The notes under the pieces were generated by a model. The model did no database searches. It saw only the letters and a list, made by a program, of their open reading frames with translations, and was not told where the DNA came from. 64,000 nucleotides of DNA, from assembly GCA_004794655.1 (NCBI GenBank), contig SMMW01000001.1, positions 2,418,001 to 2,482,000 of the forward strand, written 5' to 3'. How positions within the stretch are numbered: the first letter of the stretch is position 1; each line of letters begins with the position of its first letter. This document shows, piece by piece, positions 34,801 through 51,261 of this stretch. The translations under genes were made by a program, and so were the position numbers. Source of the DNA: Marisa cornuarietis. Taxonomy: Eukaryota > Mollusca > Gastropoda > Architaenioglossa > Ampullariidae.

Positions 34801-37643
34801 CACCTGTCGACACAGCAAACACAAGAGTGAGGACGTGTTGACAGACGTTTACCGGACGCCAGCACTCAACGCGTGTGTGATGGACGAGTGGATTTCGCGG
34901 TCGAGTGCAGCTACCTGGTTATAAATTAAAGGGCAGCATGCTGCACTCACGCTTCTTTCTCCAAGAAAACCTGAGAGTTATTTTCTCTATCGATTATTTT
35001 TACAAGAAAAAAGCGCTTCACAGGCGAGTCTGTCTTCGTGGTTGTGAGCATGCTGATCTGCTTGGTGGCGGGACGTTTTAGACCTCCGACTATACGATAT
35101 TTGCTCAGGTTTGCGTCTCCTTTTAGTTCACGTGTTTGTTCGTGGAGACACCTACCACCGACACCCTCACCTACCACGCGCACACATACACATAGGCGCG
35201 CGCACCCACCCACGTACACACACGGTACACACCCACCAACTAACCCAGCAGACAGAGAGAGAGAGAGAGAGCGCAAGAGAGCAATAGACTGCGTGTTTAA
35301 ACCAACATCTGAAACGAGTAATATTTTTACTATTTAAACTTTTCTTAAAAATTAATTTTGATATGTTTATCACTGCTACGAAAAAAAACTACATTATAAT
35401 TTTTTTGGTCGTCGTCTTCATTGTGTTCGACGTCACAGTGGTGCTGGTGTTTAATTACATTACATGTTTCTCCTCGATTTTCGTCTCCTCAAAGCGTTTA
35501 TTTTCCGTGCCATCTTTTTTAAATATCGGTCTTGCATTACACATTCCGCTCCGTTCCAGAAAAGCAAGCACAGGATGACCTTTCAAAAGTTCACAAGAAA
35601 AAAGGCTCGACTGGGGGTTCTGGAAAATGCACACTCTGTCCTCACGCAGAATGGAAGAAAATCAATGAACTATTAGGACAGTGAAAAACCACTGATCGAT
35701 TAGCTGTAATCGAAGTTTATTTTTGTTCGTGTCTCTATGGAGAAAGAATAATGTCTGGCAAATATTGCTTCAGTGTGCGCTCCACTGGACAATTTTAGAA
35801 AATTCATGGACGAGGGGCGCAGTTTCTGAAACCTACATTCGTTTAGGTTATTCAACTGTTTAACTGCACAGGTAAAATACGATTTATATATATCTCTCTA
35901 GGCTTATCTTTTATCCTTTAATTCTAATTTTTTTATGAGTTGCAGACATTCAGCAAGGAGAGTTCTGATAGCTAAAATCGCAATCTGTTATGAGGGTTAC
36001 GAACTGCAGACAAGAATAGAGTCTGGGACGGAAATTAGCACTGCCACGTGATACATTATCAAAACGTCAGATACCCGCAAAGACGTTTAGTATTCACCTT
36101 GCGTCCGTAGGCCTGCAGGTGGGAACTATTAACAAGAGGTAACACCGAGAAGGCTGGGCACCATCAGGAAAGATGACCGGCCCTTGACGTCATCGATCTG
36201 ATTCCTGAGGAGAGCTTGCACACCACACTCTGCTGAACGGACCACTTTCGATTCGGATGAATAATTATTTTTTAAAATGAGACCGATGAATACAGTTTTG
36301 CTCAGAACCGCATTGTTAAAAAAATCGCTACAGGATGGCGTTAGTTGAAGTTCGGGGATGAGCAGCGGAGACAGCACAGAGGGGCGCCCCGTTGGGAGAA
36401 ATCTTAAAGGGTAAGTGGAGCTGTCACAGCACCAAGAAGCATAGCAAGCCTGAAGGGAAATTGTTTGTACTTGCAACAGATTCTATGGTGTTTGCGAAAT
36501 AACGTGACACGTGGATGTAGGGGTTTGATGCTGGTCGTGCTCTAACATTCCAGTAACTTCATAAGGCTCTTGTCAGGCTTTCTATCATTGTTCAGGTGCA
36601 CTCAGCACTGGAAGACCTTCTGTAATGTTTGGGACCATCTTAACCTACTGACTAAAGAAAAAAATATACTTCTGTGTGAACCGAAAATTCTTAATCTATG
36701 CGCACGAGATGAGTTTCAGAACTTCATGTTAAAAAAGAAACAAGTACACGAGGAATCAGGGCATGAAGTCACGCACTCACGCACGCACGCACTAAAGAGG
36801 GAGGCTATATCGTGTTGAGTGAGTTGTTGTTGCTGTTCATATTCGTTTTGTTGTTATTATTGATCTTATCCTTGCTCAAGTTTTTTTTTCGTTCTTCTTC
36901 ATTTCCTTGCCATCACCATCACGCCCACTTGTAGGTCTTTGATTTCAAATAATTCTTGGCGCTACAAAACTGCAACTTGCTACTGCGAAGCAATATAGAA
37001 CTTTTTAAAGAGCTTTTTCAGACAACATAGAGCTTTTCCAATTTTCACAGTTTTCCAAAGTGCCAAAATCCTATTCAAAGACCTTTTACAGACCTGTGAA
37101 ATTACAAAGTATAATTACGTCTACTAAACAACAACCCCCACCCCAGTACCGAACATAAGAAATTCGCTGAATGAATGGGAACTGGCCATCTGTTCGAAGG
37201 GAGAAGATAATGTGCCTAAACTACCCACGCAGAACTTGAGCTAAAATAGAAATAGGAAAGATGAGCGAGATCTTGGTGTGCACAGAAGCACGTCGGCACC
37301 ACGGCAGCTGTATTAGAGGGATCCGTCGATCAATCAGGTAAATTGATGTGTCAATGCGCCCAGCTTATCTAAAGCATCGCACATACAGTTGCTGATGCAG
37401 GCCTCGCTTTGTTTCCGCGTCCATTTCTTTGTAGGCGGACGAGGCAGGGGTATTTTATGTTTCTGTGAGTAAACAGCAAAGATCTAAAGATGTATGCGCA
37501 CAGTGGGGCTTATTGATGTTGATGATTATTTTGAAAAAAATGGATTTTTCCTCCCACGCAGTCTCAGAATACTATTGTGTCCCATTACGCCTGTAACTAC
37601 AGAAAGTGTTTTAATGTAGGTGTCTGCTTACATGCGAGCAAGC

Positions 37644-37644
<1 letters not shown>
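34801..37644. other. Non-coding, nothing recognised
   Basis: Contains a CA/GA-rich stretch at 35180-35280. No gene-like frame or element ends recognised. Confidence 0.45.

Positions 37645-37702
<58 letters not shown>
37645..37702. repeat. (TG)n microsatellite, about 28 units
   Basis: An unbroken GT run. Confidence 0.96.
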
Positions 37703-37704
<2 letters not shown>

Positions 37705-37748
37705 CGATAAATATGGTGTATAAATGGTGCACTTATATAGGGGATTTT

Positions 37749-37908
37749 CAGAACATTAGTAGGTATTTCAGGAACTTTGTCATTCGTTGTAAACATTAAT
37801 AGGTATTTCGCAAGCTTTGTCACTAGTTGTAAATATTTCGAGGTATTTCATGAGCTTTATACACATTTGTAAACATTTAGAGGTGTTTCATGGGTTTTGT
37901 CACTAATT
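37749..37908. repeat. 40-bp tandem repeat, four units
   Basis: Four consecutive units of exactly 40 bp start at 37749, 37789, 37829 and 37869. Each contains aggtatttc (or aggtgtttc) at the same offset and a cactagtt/cattcgtt-like end. Units differ at several positions each. Confidence 0.8.
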
Positions 37909-40509
37909 GAATAACAAAACAGAATTAATATGGTACGAGCAGGAGTGGACACTAAAATTAGGAAGGACCTAAGCACGCGATCTAACAGCAAATATTAGAA
38001 CAATGAACCTATATTTATCTATGTAGATAATGAGCGGACCTTAGAGACAAATTCACGTAAACACAAACTGGCCCTACTGTCATGTATAGAGACAATAAAG
38101 GTGCATGACATATGTGTAGAGAAGATCAGCGTCCTAACAGACATTTTTATGCAGTGAAAAGAAGTCAACAACCCAGCTCTGGCTCTTGACCGAAAACGTG
38201 TTTCAAAGACCCACGCTTGTTTAGATCGCATCTGCTTTGTCAATACCATAGATACCAATGTCACTTATTGGTTCACGACGTATTTATGTTTAGGGACTGT
38301 TACTGATACACAATCAGACAGCAAGAGTCGAGGATTTCTTAGCAGCTCTCATACTGCACATGAACAGTTTGCAGTAGTGAGAGGTGAGAGGAATACCAGG
38401 TACTGTTAATAACAGTAATCCTTTTTGTTGTCTCGATGAGCTATAGGGTAGGGGAAAGGCAATCGAACTCTCACGTTTGTCTTGGGTCATGACCTGTTAA
38501 TATCACTTACTTCTATAATTATCTACAGCAGCTAGCAGGAGAAAGGTGGGTTAACGAGAAGTAAGCAGAGAGAGAGAGAAAGAGAGAGAGAATGAGAGGG
38601 AGAGGGAGAGACAGAGGACTGGTAGACCGGACAGACAGCAGACAGGGAGACCGACAGACTGAAGTGGAGAAGCATAGCGTAAGCGAGACAAAGAGACGCT
38701 GAGACTGAAAAACAATGAATAGTCGTCTCTGTCAGAGGCTGAAGTCTTGATGGTTTGGTTGGTAGAACGACTGAAATCTTCAAAAAAGAAAATAAAAATA
38801 ATTGACTTAAGAAAAGCATTAACTGACCCATTAATCCAGGGAAGTCACTTAAAGAACATTTAAAAAGCGGTTGTAAAGATCCTGATGTTCTCTTTGTGGC
38901 ATCAACATGGTTATTAACGGATGTAAGTAACCCAATGTTCTCTTACTAGCATCAAAGTGTAAGTGAGTGGAGGCCTGCTAGACAGCGATTTATAACAGGT
39001 AAACAGCTACATCAAAACAATGACAAAGGTTTGATTCATCAGCCTGTGGCGTGCGTCTCCAACACAACTATGACGTAGCCGTTAGCCGATAGCCAGTTGT
39101 ACAAGACTTCAGCCCGCACACCGCCATCATAAAATATTCATTTGTTTTCCCACTATCAGTTCACATCAGAAAACAATAGTGCTGTGGAAAACAATGGGCT
39201 CTAACAAACACAGCATCGCATGACGTGATCTGTCGACAAAAATCCCAACAAAAAACAATAAAAAACAAAACAAAAACCCCCAAAAACTTGCAGTTAGATG
39301 CCACGCTACTTGCCCTTGATAGGCACAGACCTATGAGCTGTTGGAGATGGAAGGCAGAAAATAGAAACGAGCTTAAAAAAGCAGAAGGAAAAATCTATGA
39401 GTTGCTGTAGACGGACGACGGAAAACAGACCTACGAGCCGGTGTCAGTGGAAGACAAGCCAACGCAGTCACATTATTAAGCAAAATTACAGGACTTCGGA
39501 AACATCTATAGGCACAATCAGTAGCGGGTATATATATATATCATGGTACGTTGAAAGTAAAGTCTTCATGCGCTGAGGAGCGGTATTCAGGGTGACACTG
39601 TGCAGACTGACTTGGTTCTCGATTCTTCTTGATGTCCAGGGCTGGATTGTATGTGGGGTCTTAAATCGGACGAAGTTAAGCCCAAGATATTCCACTGAGC
39701 TTTCCAGTCGTTGGATTGAGTGCATGCCGGGGTCTTGAAGGCACGAGTCTCAAGTGGCACGTTGACTGATCAGACAGAACTTAGCAAAAGTCAACTTTCA
39801 CTTAGTGCCGGTGGCTAAAGACCTCACAAGGAACCCAGGCCAGGTGGCGTCCTGCCATTTCTAAACTCTCCATGACTCTTAATGTGAAGCGCCTTTAAGC
39901 TGCTTTAAATTCCCAAAAGATTTCCTTGTAAGAGTTAACAAACAGTAACAATAGCGTCTTCTACTGAACTGGTCTCCAGGGGCGTCTCTACATTGTCTCC
40001 AGGCTTGCATATGTTTTGTAGTCAAGACGAAAACAATGATGACAACAATGATGTTGATGATGACAACTGTCACGTAGTAGCTTTAGAGTGAAAACGTTGG
40101 GGCGTCCAGAACCAGAGACCAGTTAAGTAATTAGTATTGTGTAAGGCTTTGATATAGGTATTAGCAAGGCATATAGAGAAAGAGAGAGAACAAAGCGTGG
40201 ACAGAAACGGGGCTGTTGCTAGAGCAAGGTTAACCACGGAGTTACATGACATCATAGAAGTCCGTGGTGAAACGCTTGGGCCTGGCGGCGGGACAGAGAG
40301 AAAGCATCCGATGGCGTATCACACCTGGATGACGGGACAGACTGGCATAGCATGGTAGTAGTCTTTCCCGAAACCTGTAGGCGGAGCTAGTGTTAGTCAC
40401 TGGTCAGGTGGGGCGTGGTCTTCTATTTGCGCTGGTGTTGATGACTGGTTATTAAAGGATGCTGGTTGTGTTTGCTCGTCCAATAACATCCTGGCTGTAT
40501 GTCTCTCTC
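37909..40509. other. Non-coding with GA tract and weak duplications
   Basis: Contains a GA-rich tract at 38566-38612, a two-copy imperfect duplication around 38875-38955 (atgttctctt..gcatcaa in each), and loosely repeated ctatgagctgttg-like pieces near 39328-39445. No gene. Confidence 0.45.
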
Positions 40510-40567
40510 GTGTGTGTGTGTGTGTGCTCGTGCATATATATATTTATATGTGTGTGTGTGTTCGTGC

Positions 40568-40630
<63 letters not shown>
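40510..40630. repeat. Compound (TG)n/(AT)n microsatellite
   Basis: Two copies of a gtgcatatatata block separated by TG runs, ending in a 40-base TG run and gagaga. This suggests internal duplication of the repeat. Confidence 0.9.
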
Positions 40631-40631
<1 letters not shown>

Positions 40632-40903
40632 AAATGTATGACGTTTAAGTAAAGGAACAAGAATTTCCTAGGGACTTATCGGCACGTTGTCAGTGCGAAC
40701 GGAGCACTTGGTCAACAGTTCTTTGATTTCTTCTTTAATTTGTATATTCACTAAATCTCTCTTGTGCTTGGATTCGCACGTTGTCTTTTGTTCGGGGAAG
40801 AGCAGAGGTGGGGGATCGTGAACCGTTTGGAGAGATTTGAAGTGACTGACCTGTGAACATTGTATGAAACATTCCTGCAGGATTTTTTCATCGTAGGTCA
40901 TAA

Positions 40904-41524
40904 ATGTCACTCACGAACCCAGCTCCCCAGGGCCAACGTCTTGCGTTTGACGAGAAAACGCAGGAACATGGTAACAATGACGACGACTATGAAGAAAACA
41001 ACGACTCTGACGATGACGACAAAAGCGATGATAATAATAACGACGAACACAGCGATGGTGACTACGATGACAATGATGACGAATACGACAACGATGATGA
41101 CAGCAACAGTGATGATGATGACAACAGCCATGATGATCATGGTAATGATATACACAAGCACTTAAACCAACAGGGACATTTTAGCTGGAGAAAGGATCAG
41201 ATTGAGGGAGGTAGAGGATCAGCAGAGGGCGAAGCTTCGGGAATAAAATCCATTAATTCAAACTCACTGATCATGTTGTTTTGTCGGAATGTGGGAAGTA
41301 AGTTTAGCAGTATATCTGTGTCAACAAAGCAGCTGCTGGAGATGTCATTTTCTCGGCAGATGGCCGGTCTTTCTGTCCCCACTACTAATAAATTAGCGAA
41401 GGGTGTACACTGTACGTGGGATTTCCTCTCACTGGTCGCCAGTCTTCTCTCACGGAAATGTCCCCCTCGTCAGGGTTCCTTCAAGTTTTATTTGCTTTGT
41501 CGCGTGATCCCCCATTTAGGCTGA
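40904..41524 (+). other. 206-codon open frame with a poly-Asp/Asn tract, doubtful gene
   Basis: The frame starts ATG at 40904. Residues about 24-83 are almost only Asp, Asn, Glu and Ser, produced by an imperfect GAY-type trinucleotide repeat (about 40976-41145); the remaining 120 residues match nothing I know. The complementary strand is equally open over the repeat. An acidic-tract protein or a chance frame through an old microsatellite are both possible; I favour the latter. Confidence 0.25.
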
Positions 41525-42683
41525 AGTATGTTTTTATAAGGAGCACTGAAACCAAGCAGAACGAGCTACTTCACCGACAAGGCTTCATCGACGCTAACGA
41601 TCAAGGCTGGTCCGCTGACGAGGTACAAACGAGACGTTAAAGGAGTAGTGGGAAGCAATTCTTTTTTAGTGACTGGGTAAAGTGCTAGGCAAGATACGTT
41701 TCCCCAAAATTTGGGACTCACTTCTTCTTTCGAGAAACACAGCTGCAAACAACACCATGTGCAGAAATAGGTCGAAATACCAAAGTCCGGATTGTTCCTG
41801 GATAAGTTTACATTGTCAAAGCCTCACCCAATGGTAGAGTGGGGATTGTATGTTAACTAGGAGTATCTGTGTGCAAACGCGATTTAACGATCTTTTGTGC
41901 GTTGTGATGTTTGTAGGCGCGTATTTCTGTATCTCGAGAATGGAACGGGAAAGAGGTATTCATCCAGATCTGGGTAATCTTTTTAGGAAGCTTTACTCAA
42001 GCATTAAAAAAATGTGCAGTCACACTAGAGCTTTAAGACAGAATGTCCAGTGTCTCGGCACCCCACCTCACAACAGCTCTTTTTAAAAAGCAATTCCACT
42101 CAAAGATTAATTGACGCTCTCCTAAGATAGTGATATTCTTTCTAAAATTTTCTTTTAAAACAACACATACATACAAAAACGTACCAGAGTACGTAGACAT
42201 TTCATACACGCATACACAAACGCACACACAAGCACACACTAATAAACGCACAAACCACTCCTCTCCTTTTATTTTAATTTTCAACATGCTTCACCGCCAA
42301 GCTTTTCAAAGCAAAAGACAGACACCTGTCTTGCTAGCCTTCTCCCTAAATACATTATTAAGGGATGGGAAACAAGGGAGCTCTAATTACAACCCTTTGC
42401 TGCACGGTTCAGCGCAGTTACCTGGTGTTGGGCTGGAGCCCTGAGAGATCTTCATCCCTGAAGACCCCCCACGGCTTGGCCGCGACTCCACTTGCACCGA
42501 GTAAAGGCGCTGTCCATCAGTGAAACCAAACTCTCTATGGATTCTGTGATCGCCATAGTGCACGCTGATCTAGTTTTCTGCATCCCTCTCTCAAACACAC
42601 ATATAGTAGCCTCGCTATGATGTTGCTGTACTAATCTCATTTAAGGTTTACAAAGAACTATGACCGCGAGTCCAGACCAAGGG
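41525..42683. other. Non-coding, nothing recognised
   Basis: No gene or element supported. Confidence 0.45.
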
Positions 42684-42689
42684 ACTTAT

Positions 42690-42713
42690 AAAGAAGAAGA
42701 AGAAGAAGAAGAA

Positions 42714-42788
<75 letters not shown>

Positions 42789-42790
42789 GG
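42690..42790. repeat. Compound trinucleotide microsatellite (GAA)n(GAT)n(GGT)n
   Basis: Eight GAA-type units pass into about 19 GAT units and then about six GGT units. The preceding acttataaagaagaag resembles the A/G-rich end of an RTE-like LINE, which may have seeded the array. Confidence 0.93.
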
Positions 42791-45118
42791 GAAAAAATGA
42801 AAAGAAATAGGTAGAGAGAGAGAGAGAGAGGGGAACACCCTAATTTGGGTATTTATTCGTCATGCATGTGAAAACTGCTGTTGATTCAGTGTGTCACTTC
42901 ACGAGTATCTATTGTGGGATTTTGTTTACAATCTCCAAGGTTTCCTATTGCAAAGGCGACGGCTCTAGTGGGTGGCTTTTGTTTACAGCCACTGAAGTTT
43001 GTGTACATCAGAGGTGTTGACAAATGCTTTTTTGTCTCCTGCGTGCGAGAGAGAGAGAGAGAGGTGGGCGAAGACAGAGGATGGGGGTAACGGCGAAAGC
43101 ATTAACAACTAGCCATGTGTAGACCAGTGTCTAAAGCCTTCTGTCTATTGATGGCCGCGCACAGTACTATCTGCACACTGAAGGAGCATGGGCAATAGTT
43201 AATATAGCTTCGTGCGGTGCGTGACATGCATGAAAAATCACCTAGGGTCAAAGGTCAGGCGGCGTTATCACTTCAAAATGAACCTGCTCTCGCACCACCT
43301 AAAAAGATGCGTCGTTTTCGACCGTCTTGCGCAAGAAATGTGCAGCGCTCTCTGGCGATTGCGTAGGTTAGGGTAGGGGAAATAAATCAGTTTGGAGATA
43401 ATGTAATAGACGAGCGTGCCCGACTATTACGCACTTTATGGTGAAGGGCTGCTGGCAATCGTTTTCTAAATTGTAACGCGATTCTCACCTTAATTAGGTC
43501 GTGACGCAAACAAGTTGTCTACAGACACGACATAACACCGCCCCCCCCCCACACACACACACACGCGCGCGCGCACACACACGCACCATTCTCGGTTCCT
43601 ATTCCAAGGTGCAAAAACACCCGCCCGCTCAGCCGCTCCCTCAATCGTTTCTATTAATGGCGGACAGATAGTGCCAAGAGTCAAAAAGACAAGATGAAAG
43701 GTTTTAGTGTTGTTTTCTGTCAGGGGAAAAAGTACAGTGATAATATTTTGTGTTATCTTTGTATTATAGACCTGCTGCTGAAAAACAAATCTCATGGACC
43801 TTCTACTGCCCACAAGACATATAACGGCACGGACATATTATATAAAACCTGCGATGCCACATGAACAAGGACAGCGAGAAAAGAAGTGTAAATGAGATGC
43901 TTGTGATAAAGATATACACGTTTAAAAGCATGAAGACAAAGTTAATTAAATGGAAACTCCACCCCTATTTTCATATTCTAATTTCTTCCTTCACTAGACT
44001 ATGTACATTCCAGCATCTTGACAGATCAAATAAATACGCAATCTTTTCTTCAAAACTTCCTCTTTTGTTAATGTTTCACTACAAATCAAGCACCAAAGGT
44101 ACCGTTACTTGTTATGGTGGATGTACCCGCCTGAAACAGTTAACCCCGTCACTCTGCACATGGCCGGGTTCTGTTCCGGCCTGTCCCGGTTTGTTAATGT
44201 GCCAGTCACCCTCGCCGTTCTACAGTAGTTGTGATAGATTACACTTGGCTCTTCCCACTATCAATGTCGGAAGGCCCAGCTGCTTGCTCATTATATTGAG
44301 ATTTTAATAAATGCAGGGTCCCTCTTGTGAAGGGCACCTAGTGCGGCGGCTCGAAAACACTCGAGCGCCTATCGGTCTGAGACTTCTGGAGAAGGAGAGA
44401 TGAGGACCCTGGAGAATTATCCGTAAAGTCTGTTAGTCTAGTTACAGCCTCAGCATTTGGGTGTTTTCTTGATATTTCGTAAGTTTGGCAGGAACCGCAG
44501 TTCCACCTACTAAGGTTCCCAAGCTGCTACTGTCAGGCCCAGTGGGGGGACCCTGGAGGACGGCGTCTGCTCTCTAGGAAACTGGATAAACACCGCAGTC
44601 TGTGAGGCCACTTCTGCTGCTGTGCTCGCGGAAGACATTTCTGCAGGCACCACTCCTCCGTCCCCTTGTACCGAGGAATCTCGCTGAGAGTATTGTGAAG
44701 GATGTGTGACAGCACACATTGTCCGGGTCACTGCTAACTGGTTGGAGGGTCAGACCCACGCACCAAATCGCGGGTTTCCACGGTAATGTTAACTAGTTAA
44801 TCACTAGAATATTTTTTTTACTACTTGTGTTCTTGTTTGCGCGTGTGTTTCGTGCGTTTAAATGTGTATGCGTGCTTGCCTGCGTGTATTTAAGTGTACT
44901 AATTAGTGGTTTACTCAACACTTTTTTATGTAATAAAGTTCAGCTTTATGAAAACAATATAAAGGTGAGTGACTATAGACGATTTCTGTTCTTGCTGTGA
45001 TGCCAACTCACCACAGTGTCAGCCTGTACTCCCGTGGTCAGCAGGGGGAGGGATATCACTACCTCCTGACTTTTAAATCGTTATAAACCACATCATCATC
45101 ATACAGCGCGTCCTGAAT
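42791..45118. other. Non-coding with short GA and CA runs
   Basis: GA run at 43047-43064 and a C-run/CA/CG stretch at 43540-43585. No gene recognised; a 148-codon plus frame at 43861-44307 has no recognisable features. Confidence 0.45.
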
Positions 45119-45178
45119 CAGTGGTTCAATATGGACATAATTTCGAAGCCACCTTTGAAAAAAAGTTGGGAATCACTG
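45119..45178. mobile_element. 60-bp hAT-like TIR remnant
   Basis: The left end CAGTGGTTC and the right end reading CAGTGATTCCCAAC on the minus strand resemble hAT/Charlie TIRs. Flanking octamers do not match, so this is weak. Confidence 0.4.
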
Positions 45179-45521
45179 ATCCAAATCATCAAGGTAATAA
45201 GAAGGCAGGTGCACGTGTCAGTCACTGGAATTTGCCTGTAGATAATCGTTCAGCATCTTGTCATATCACCTTGGCTGGTGCTGTTCGCGTGTGATCAATC
45301 AAAACTACTTCCTGTCAGGAAGGCTTTCTGTACTGCGGCATGCTGGATAGGTAACTCTTTCACGACCACCACCACGAACATTCGTCAAGCTCACCTTCTC
45401 CTGAACTTCCAATATCGCAAGGCAGTGGTTGTTGAAACTGAACACTAGGCAGTTTCGCCAGTAATTACGACCTTAACTCATCTTAAGAACAGACTTAGGT
45501 TTCCACAACATTCTCAGATTT

Positions 45522-45658
45522 CAGTGGCGTAGGAAGATGCTCGGCTTTAGGGGGGGCAAGCTCCATGCTGACAATGAATGACGTTCACATTCTTGCCTTC
45601 CCAGCATCTTTTTTGGGGGGCGGCTGCCCCCCTTGGCCCCCCGGTTCCTATGCCACTG
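45522..45658. mobile_element. 137-bp TIR element with CAGTGGCGTAGG-type ends
   Basis: The left end CAGTGGCGTAGGAA and the reverse complement of the right end CAGTGGCATAGGAA differ at one of 14 positions. The inside is rich in G and C runs. These ends are typical of widespread non-autonomous DNA elements, here probably hAT-type. No clean target duplication. Confidence 0.65.
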
Positions 45659-49428
<3,770 letters not shown>

Positions 49429-49621
49429 ATTTATCGCCGCGGTTCTCAACCTGGGGGGCGCGCCCCCCAAGGGGGGCGCAAGCTGCTGAAAAGGGGGCCG
49501 CAAAGGCGGTCATTTTCTCATATCTCATATAGGTATTAGTGGCTAAGGGGGGCGCGCGGACGTACCTTTATTCGTCTGGGGGGGCGTGACAAGTAAAAGG
49601 TTGAGAAACGCTGATTTATCG
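49429..49621. mobile_element. hAT-like MITE with exact 8-bp target duplication
   Basis: The octamer atttatcg flanks both sides (49429-49436 and 49614-49621). The 177-bp insert has ends CCGCGGTTCTCAACCT (left) and CAGCGTTTCTCAACCT (right, minus strand), 13 of 16 identical. 8-bp duplications and TTCTCAACCT ends are known marks of the hAT/Charlie group. The inside is G/C-run-rich with no coding capacity. Confidence 0.9.
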
Positions 49622-50859
49622 TGTTCATGTTGAGAGAAAAACGGAAAGCTTGCAGTCTGTGGAGAGGTGTAGCTCACAAGAAATGTAAACAGACTTGCCT
49701 CAAAAAGCAGGCCACCTGCGGATCACTTCATTTGTGTTCGAGAATCTGTATCAATTCTGCTGCCAGTACAATTCGTCTCAAGTGACCTCGAAGGAGGTTC
49801 ATATAATTTTTGCAGTGGAATTTTTAGTTTTCGCTCAGAGAGAACATTGGCTTGACAACTTTTACAACAATTGGCATATCGCAGCATGCGTTAGCGACAT
49901 TGATACTTTGTGTTACTTTCTGTCACATTATCCTTTTTCTTGCCAGTAACTTCCAATTTACTGAACTTTTCAATACTGCACGATCTCCAAATACAGGATA
50001 CATGTACCATCTTTTGGCGCCCCTCCCCTCCGCTCGGAAGACTGACAGGATGCTCTAGAAACCGTTCACTCTATAGCAGCGTAGAGGCTTACTTAAGACG
50101 CCTCAGACCTGTTTAAACGCGGTTGTAAGACCGTTTTGCTGTTGTAAATTGAATTGTCATCGAACATGATTCAGAAGGTCATTACATGTACCTGTAATTC
50201 AAGCCCAACTTGGCATTTTACTTGCTTGTTCCTTTAAGCTAGAAATTGACTGAGCAGATCTTAATTACCGAATCTTGCCGAAGGATAAACACAGAGCCTA
50301 CTACCGTTAATCAAGTTAAAAAAAAAATCTTAAACCCTGCTACATCCCAAGTACCGAAGCACCAAGACACGAGGAAAGCTCCCATTACTTCAATAAAAAG
50401 AAGGGAAGGAAAGGATGAAGAAGATAAGATCAGCTTAGTTCGATTAGCGACGAATAAATGAAGCCAGAAGGCAGGAAAGAGAGGCGTTATTACCAGAAGG
50501 TCAAAATATCACAACCATATCCCATCTACCTCTAGGCCCGTTGCTCTCTCCAACATGCGCGCACGCATGCACGCATGCACGCACGCCTGCAGGCGCCAGC
50601 AGCCGCTAGTCGTTTAACCTTCAGCCGCGCCGTCTCCTGAGCACGTTTGGCTCATCACTTTCATCTGCTGCTCACTTTGTTCCTCCCCTCTGCCTATTTT
50701 CACTTTCTTTCTTTCTTTGTGTCAAAGAAAAATACGACAAACAAAATAATCTACAAAACAACAAAGTATTCCGTACTCTCCCTAACTCTCAAATCTTGTT
50801 TTTTTGAACATTCTGCTCTGTGTGTTCTTTTGTCAGTCTCTCTCTCTCGCTCCGTATGT
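49622..50859. other. Non-coding, nothing recognised
   Basis: A GCAC/GCAT-rich patch lies at about 50556-50595. No gene supported. Confidence 0.45.
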
Positions 50860-51261
50860 CTATATATATATATATATCTGTGTGTGTGTGTGTGTGTGTG
50901 TGTTTATGTATGAGTGTCTGCGTATGTGTGTCTGTATGTCTGCGTATCTGTGTACGTATATGTGTATCTCAGTAAGCGTTTGTGCGTGCATGTGTGTGTT
51001 TGTGCATGTTTATCTGTCTCTCATCACGTGTGTGCTGCAATGTGTGTGTGTATTTGTATGCGTGTTTATGTATGAGCGTCTCTGTGTGTCTGTATGTCCG
51101 TGTATTTGTGTACGTATATGTGTATAACTCTGAGTAACTGTATGTGTGTGTGCGCGTGCTTGTGTTTGTATATGCTTGTGTGTGTGCGTGTGTGTCAGTA
51201 TATGAAAGAGAGAATTTTCTCACCACGTCTGTGATGCGATGTGTGTGTGTGTGTGTGTGCG
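50860..51261. repeat. Long imperfect TG-rich region
   Basis: An AT run leads into (TG)n, then about 350 bases of interrupted TG/TATG sequence in which gtgtttatgtatgagcgtct-like phrases recur near 50900 and 51060. This suggests a roughly 160-base internal duplication. Long frames on both strands are artefacts. Confidence 0.75.

Noticed and set aside
43861..44307. 148-codon plus frame
   Set aside because: No domain, odd composition, no regulatory support.
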